This document shows, in pieces, positions 59,810-64,000 of a stretch of 64,000 nucleotides of DNA. Positions within the stretch are counted from its first letter, which is position 1, and each line of letters opens with the position of its first letter. A program made the translations under genes and the position numbers. The notes beneath the pieces are model-generated. The model worked only from the letters and a program-made list of their open reading frames with translations, was not told where the DNA came from and made no database searches. The DNA is from Dyadobacter linearis (GTDB taxonomy: Bacteria > Bacteroidota > Bacteroidia > Cytophagales > Spirosomataceae): assembly GCF_907165045.1 (NCBI RefSeq), contig NZ_CAJRAU010000004.1:248001-312000 (forward strand), read 5' to 3'.

Positions 59810-62599
59810 ATGGTCATGAATTCTAAAAGAAAGATGGTCGGTGTGATGCTGGCTGCACTACTGGCGGTTCCGGCGTTCGCGCAAACGCTGCCAAAAGGGG
59901 TTACCAAGGTTACTTCTGTGGAGGGTATCACAGAATACAACCTGGAAAACGGCCTGAAAGTGCTGATGTTTCCCGATCCTTCGAAGGCGACGATTACGGT
60001 GAACGTTACGTATCTGGTAGGCTCCCGGCACGAGGGTTATGGTGAAACGGGAATGGCGCATTTGCTGGAACACCTTGTATTTAAAGGTTCTCCCAAACAC
60101 CCGAATATCCCCCAGGAACTTACAGAGCACGGCGCCCGTCCGAACGGCACGACGTGGTACGACCGCACCAACTATTTTGAGACCTTTTCGGCCAGCGAAG
60201 AAAACCTGAAATGGGCGCTGGACCTGGAATCCGACAGAATGGTGAATTCTTTTATTGCGAAAAAAGACCTTGACAGTGAATTTAGTGTAGTCAGGAATGA
60301 ATTTGAATCAGGAGAAAATAGTCCTTTCGATGTGTTGATGGAGCGTGTGATCTCCGGGGCTTACCTTTGGCACAACTATGGAAAGTCTACAATAGGTAAC
60401 CGTTCGGACATTGAGCGCGTGCCGATAGAAAACTTACAGGCATTTTATAAAAAATATTACCAGCCCGACAATGCAGTGGTGACTGTGGCGGGTAAGGTGG
60501 ATGAGGCGAAGACAATTGCGATGGTCAATGAGTATTTTGGTAAAATACCTAAACCAACGCGCGTACTGCCTAAATCTTACACGTCGGAGCCTATTCAGGA
60601 CGGTGAGCGGTTTGTAGAGCTGAAACGTACGGGCGATGTGCAGTTTTTGATGGCGCTTTACCATATTATGCCAGGCTCACATGCAGATTATCCTGCCATG
60701 GAAGTACTTACGGAGCTGCTCACCACGGAGCCGAACGGAAGACTCTACAAAAACCTTGTTGAAAGCAAAAAAGCTTCCTCCCAGTTTGGTTACAGCTTCC
60801 AGCTCTACGATCCGGGTTTCGTGCTTTTCGGGGCGGAAATATTGAAGGAAAAGTCTCTGGACGAAGCAAAACAGGCATTGGTTGCGACACTCGATTCTGC
60901 TGCGATCCTGAAACCTTCTGCCGAGGATGTGGAACGGGCGAAAACGACGATCCTGAAAAACTGGGACCTGGAATTCAGAAACTCCGAGCGGGTTGGACTA
61001 AGTATCAGCGAGTCGATTGCGACGGGTGACTGGCGGCTGGCTTTTATTTTTCGGGACAATATCCGTAAGGTAACTCCCGAGGATGTTTTCAAAGTAGGTC
61101 AGCATTATTTCAAACCTTCAAACCGGACGCTGGGAACATTTATGCCTGACGCGAAACCGGTGAGAGCCGAAATTCCTGAGGCACCTAATGTGCAGGAATT
61201 GGTGAAAAATTACAAAGGGGAGGCGGTAGTAGCGGAGGGAGAGGCATTTGATCCGTCGCCAGCGAATGTAGAAACGAGGACTGCGAGAACCGAAAAGGCG
61301 AATACGATCGAAACTGCTTTTTTACCCAAGACAACAAGAGGAAATGTAGTCGCTGCCCGCATTACGCTGCGTTACGGAGACGAAAAAAGCCTGATGAACA
61401 AAGCAGCGATCTCCGATCTGACGGGTTCTATGCTTGATAAAGGTACCAAAACGAAAACGCGGCAGCAGATCAAAGACGAATTCGACAAGCTGAAAGCGAG
61501 AGTTAGTTTCTTTGGTGCTAATAATCAGGCTGGTGCGAATATTGAAACTACAAAAGAAAACCTGCCGGCTGTTTTGAAACTGGTAGCGGAAGTTTTGAAA
61601 ACGCCTGCATTCGATGAAAATGAATTTGAAAAACTAAAACAGGAAGAACTGGCGGGCATTGAATCGCAGCGCAGCGAGCCGCAGATGATCGCATTTAATC
61701 AATACCGAAGGATCACGAATCCTTACCCGAAAAGCGACATTCGCTATGTAGGTACTTTTGATGAAGATGTGGAGAGCATTAAATCGACTACAATTGACCA
61801 GATCAAGGCATTTCACAAAGATTTTTACGGCGCGAATAATGCATCGGCAACGATCGTGGGTGATTTTGACAAAGCGGCCGCGGAAAAGATTATCAATGCG
61901 GAGTTTGGTAACTGGAAAAGCGCGAAACCGTTTACGCGCATCGCCTCTCCTTACCAGGTTGTAAAAGCAGAAAACAAAGCACTGGAAACACCCGATAAGG
62001 CGAATGCAATGTTTGTAGCCGGAATGGGAATGCCTTTGCAGGATACGGATCCGGATTATCCCGCGTTGATCATGGGTAACTATATGCTGGGCGGAGGTTT
62101 CCTGAACTCCCGGCTTGCGACGCGGATCAGGCAAAAAGATGGGCTGAGCTACGGCGTAGGTTCGCAATTCTCGGCGAGCTCGCTGGACAAGAGCGGTACT
62201 TTCATGTCTTACGCCATTTATGCACCTGAAAACGCGCAGAAACTGGAAGCTGCTTTCAAGGAAGAGATTGAAAAAGCTTTGAAAGACGGTTTTACAGCGG
62301 AGGAATTAAAGGCGGCAAAGTCGGGCTATTTGCAGTCTCGGCAGGTGGCGAGGTCGCAGGATGCTTCGCTGGCCAATACGCTGACCAACAATTTGTACCT
62401 GAACCGGACGATGCAGTGGGATGCTGATTTTGAGAAAAAGATCGCTGAACTGACGCCGGAGCAGATCAAGTCGGCATTTAACAAACATATTGACTATAAT
62501 AAGCTTGTGATCATCAAGGCGGGGGATTTTGAAAAATCTAAAAAAGGAGCGCCTGCCACAGGTGCGCCGGCCCAGCTGGGAGGAAGTGAGAAAAAATAA
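59810..62599 (+). CDS. M16 family zinc metallopeptidase (insulinase/pitrilysin-like)
   Basis: Secreted peptidase of 929 residues with signal peptide (about 3-25, MVGVMLAALLAVPAFAQ). It has the inverted zinc motif H-L-L-E-H (His84, Glu87, His88) in GMAHLLEHLVFKG, with the third ligand in the NEFESGENSPF region. Four M16 sub-domains are expected; the second half (about 490-880) is the inactive-type repeat and has QKDGLSYGVGSQF. Length fits full-size bacterial processing peptidases that clear peptides in the periplasm. Another in-frame ATG at 59816 is possible. A terminator follows at 62622-62651. Confidence 0.94.
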   Translation: MVMNSKRKMVGVMLAALLAVPAFAQTLPKGVTKVTSVEGITEYNLENGLKVLMFPDPSKATITVNVTYLVGSRHEGYGETGMAHLLEHLVFKGSPKHPNIPQELTEHGARPNGTTWYDRTNYFETFSASEENLKWALDLESDRMVNSFIAKKDLDSEFSVVRNEFESGENSPFDVLMERVISGAYLWHNYGKSTIGNRSDIERVPIENLQAFYKKYYQPDNAVVTVAGKVDEAKTIAMVNEYFGKIPKPTRVLPKSYTSEPIQDGERFVELKRTGDVQFLMALYHIMPGSHADYPAMEVLTELLTTEPNGRLYKNLVESKKASSQFGYSFQLYDPGFVLFGAEILKEKSLDEAKQALVATLDSAAILKPSAEDVERAKTTILKNWDLEFRNSERVGLSISESIATGDWRLAFIFRDNIRKVTPEDVFKVGQHYFKPSNRTLGTFMPDAKPVRAEIPEAPNVQELVKNYKGEAVVAEGEAFDPSPANVETRTARTEKANTIETAFLPKTTRGNVVAARITLRYGDEKSLMNKAAISDLTGSMLDKGTKTKTRQQIKDEFDKLKARVSFFGANNQAGANIETTKENLPAVLKLVAEVLKTPAFDENEFEKLKQEELAGIESQRSEPQMIAFNQYRRITNPYPKSDIRYVGTFDEDVESIKSTTIDQIKAFHKDFYGANNASATIVGDFDKAAAEKIINAEFGNWKSAKPFTRIASPYQVVKAENKALETPDKANAMFVAGMGMPLQDTDPDYPALIMGNYMLGGGFLNSRLATRIRQKDGLSYGVGSQFSASSLDKSGTFMSYAIYAPENAQKLEAAFKEEIEKALKDGFTAEELKAAKSGYLQSRQVARSQDASLANTLTNNLYLNRTMQWDADFEKKIAELTPEQIKSAFNKHIDYNKLVIIKAGDFEKSKKGAPATGAPAQLGGSEKK

Positions 62600-62621
62600 A
62601 TTGTTGTGAAAAACTGATCAG

Positions 62622-62651
62622 AAAAGCCGGCTGCAAATTGCGCCGGTTTTT
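62622..62651 (+). terminator. Rho-independent terminator
   Basis: AAAAGCCGG (62622-62630) pairs with CCGGTTTTT (62643-62651), one G-T pair, with an inner GCAA/TTGC stem. It ends the M16 gene. Confidence 0.75.
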
Positions 62652-62723
62652 CTGCTTTACAAGGCTTACATTTCTAACTTTGCCAAATCTTCTTAAAACT
62701 CTCAGTACCGAAAGGAATTGCTC

Positions 62724-64000
62724 ATGAAATGTATTCAGTCCGTCGTTCTCGCGCTTTTATTTGCGGGGATATCCAATATGCCGGCGCACAGCCAGGCAAA
62801 AGCAAAATCAGCCGCCCCTTCCACAAAACTTGCCCGCCCGAAGCTCGTAGTGGGTATTATGGTGGACCAGATGCGCTACGATTATTTGTACCGCTATTAT
62901 GATAAATATAAGGAAGGCGGTTTGAAAAGACTTATGAATGAGGGTTTCAACTGTCGCAATAACCACTATCAATATGCGCTGACCGTCACTGCGGCAGGGC
63001 ATTCGGCTGTGTACACAGGTTCGCTGCCGGCGATCAATGGGATTATCGGAAATGAATGGTATGATAAGGCACTGAAAAAGGGCGTGTATTGTACCGAAGA
63101 CAATACAGTAGCTACGGTTGGGAGCAGTAATGTTACCGTTGGAAAAATGTCGCCGCGCAATTTACTCGTGAGCACAGTAACCGACCAGCTGCGGATCGCG
63201 ACCAATTTTCGCTCTAAAACGATCGGTGTTGCCATTAAAGACAGGGCGTCGATTTTACCGGCTGGTCACGCAGCGAGTGGTGCCTATTGGTTTGATTCAA
63301 AAACAGGGAATTTCGTAACAAGTACCTATTATATGGAATCGCTTCCAAAGTGGGTAACTGATTATAACAACCTCAAAAAGCCTGCTGAATATGCTGGAAA
63401 AGGCTGGACTACCATGTTCCCGATTGACCAATATACACAAAGCAGCAAAGACGACGCGATCTGGGAAGGTAAGCTCAGCTCCAATGATAAAACCGTTTTT
63501 CCGCACGATCTGGTGGGCAACGCGGGTGATGCATTCGGCCCGGTGATCACTTCGCCCTGGGGAAATACATTGACCAAGGAAATGGCGATAGCGGCGATTA
63601 AAGGGGAGAATCTGGGGAAAGGCGCGGAAACTGATTTTCTGGCTGTCAGCTTTTCTTCCCCCGATCGCATTGGTCACACTTTTGGCCCCAACTCGGTGGA
63701 GCAGGAGGATAATTACATCAAAATGGATCAGGAGTTTGCAGATTTCTTGCAGTTCCTTGACAGCTGGGCAGGAAAGGGAAATTATACCGTTTTCCTGACA
63801 GCAGACCACGGAGCGGCCGATGTTCCAGGATTTTGGCAGGATCACAAACTACCCGCCGGAACGATGACCGGGACTATTCTAACCCGCGCTATTGTAAAAT
63901 CCCTGAACGATGCTTTCGGTGAGGCCGAGTACATTTCGGGATTTGAGAATTATCAGATCTATTTTGATAACAAGGTAATGAAAGAGAAAAAGGTCACAGT
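62724..64000 (+). CDS. PafA-type alkaline phosphatase (C-terminus beyond window)
   Basis: Alkaline phosphatase superfamily enzyme of the PafA type, expected in the periplasm, where it hydrolyses phosphate monoesters. Signal peptide about 1-23. Active-site residues correspond to PafA by spacing: Asp48 (IMVDQMRYD), nucleophile Thr89 (VTAAGHSAVYTG), Lys172 and Arg174 (IKDRASILP), D-x3-H in PDRIGHTFG, and Asp-His in TADHGAAD. The relative positions (41 residues between the first Asp and Thr) equal those of the characterised Elizabethkingia enzyme as I recall them. The start at 62724 is good, but the end is beyond the window; about 425 residues are present. Confidence 0.93.
   Translation, partial: MKCIQSVVLALLFAGISNMPAHSQAKAKSAAPSTKLARPKLVVGIMVDQMRYDYLYRYYDKYKEGGLKRLMNEGFNCRNNHYQYALTVTAAGHSAVYTGSLPAINGIIGNEWYDKALKKGVYCTEDNTVATVGSSNVTVGKMSPRNLLVSTVTDQLRIATNFRSKTIGVAIKDRASILPAGHAASGAYWFDSKTGNFVTSTYYMESLPKWVTDYNNLKKPAEYAGKGWTTMFPIDQYTQSSKDDAIWEGKLSSNDKTVFPHDLVGNAGDAFGPVITSPWGNTLTKEMAIAAIKGENLGKGAETDFLAVSFSSPDRIGHTFGPNSVEQEDNYIKMDQEFADFLQFLDSWAGKGNYTVFLTADHGAADVPGFWQDHKLPAGTMTGTILTRAIVKSLNDAFGEAEYISGFENYQIYFDNKVMKEKKVT

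Noticed and set aside
61634-62167. 177-residue open frame opposite the M16 peptidase
   Set aside because: Antisense shadow; composition rich in Arg, His and Phe as expected from reversed coding DNA.
1-64000. CRISPR array or toxin-antitoxin locus
   Set aside because: No regularly spaced repeats and no recognisable toxin partner; the HicB-like impression of 47366-47662 is too weak to call.

Overview
The window looks like a chromosomal segment of a Bacteroidota bacterium, most likely a Cytophagales member close to Dyadobacter/Spirosoma (inference from gene content; no marker gene was aligned). Supporting signs are three TonB-dependent receptors (two with an N-terminal carboxypeptidase-regulatory-like domain), an LpxC-FabZ fusion, a TamB-domain giant protein, a PafA-type phosphatase, weak Shine-Dalgarno signals and several TAnnTTTG-like -7 promoter elements. 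Coding density is high, base composition is even, and I see no transposase, integrase, phage gene or CRISPR array.

Layout. 1-9.3 kb: a TonB receptor cut by the left edge (with a DtxR/MntR-like palindrome upstream), DoxX, aldo/keto reductase, M23 peptidase, a Tat-exported class V aminotransferase, a UPF0323-like lipoprotein paired with a glutathionylspermidine-synthase-like ATP-grasp enzyme, and small proteins. 9.5-18.9 kb: a membrane-anchored orphan, then a co-directional cluster of two AhpD/carboxymuconolactone-decarboxylase-like proteins, TonB receptor, MFS transporter, terminator, DUF3179 protein and a FecA-like TonB receptor. 18.9-21.8 kb: an ECF sigma factor with an unusual membrane protein in the anti-sigma position, and a lipoprotein. 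22.0-28.5 kb: an MBOAT/SGNH acylation pair, PPOX protein, CE15-like esterase, SDR, and a fatty-acid desaturase. 28.7-31.2 kb: a CheB-CheR-PAS fusion.

31.2-41.1 kb: DUF2490 protein, then a chromate module (ChrA, a ChrB-domain/AraC fusion and a second AraC regulator coupled by a 1-nt overlap). Divergent from it is a seven-gene set (ABM monooxygenase, cyclophilin-like lipoprotein, hexapeptide acyltransferase, three-subunit Tat-exported molybdenum hydroxylase, secreted cupin). 41.1-46.9 kb: a phosphorelay operon of two histidine kinases and two single-domain response regulators, followed by a CheB without receiver domain. 47-48 kb: two small orphan genes, a CAU-anticodon tRNA, and a broken copy of the tRNA 5' half.

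48.1-54.6 kb is core: HD hydrolase, lpxD, lpxC/fabZ, lpxA (lipid A synthesis), MOSC protein, tsaD (tRNA t6A). 54.7-64 kb: TamB-like protein, a small lipoprotein, M16 peptidase and a PafA-like phosphatase cut by the right edge.

The most unusual items are the ChrB-AraC fusion next to chrA, the sigma-factor partner joining a cytoplasmic head, membrane helix, PNNPEQ repeats and a barrel-like C-terminus, the uptake cluster with paired CMD proteins and DUF3179, the 21-residue coiled-coil repeats of a histidine kinase, and the tRNA fragment. None is proved to be a new system from sequence alone.
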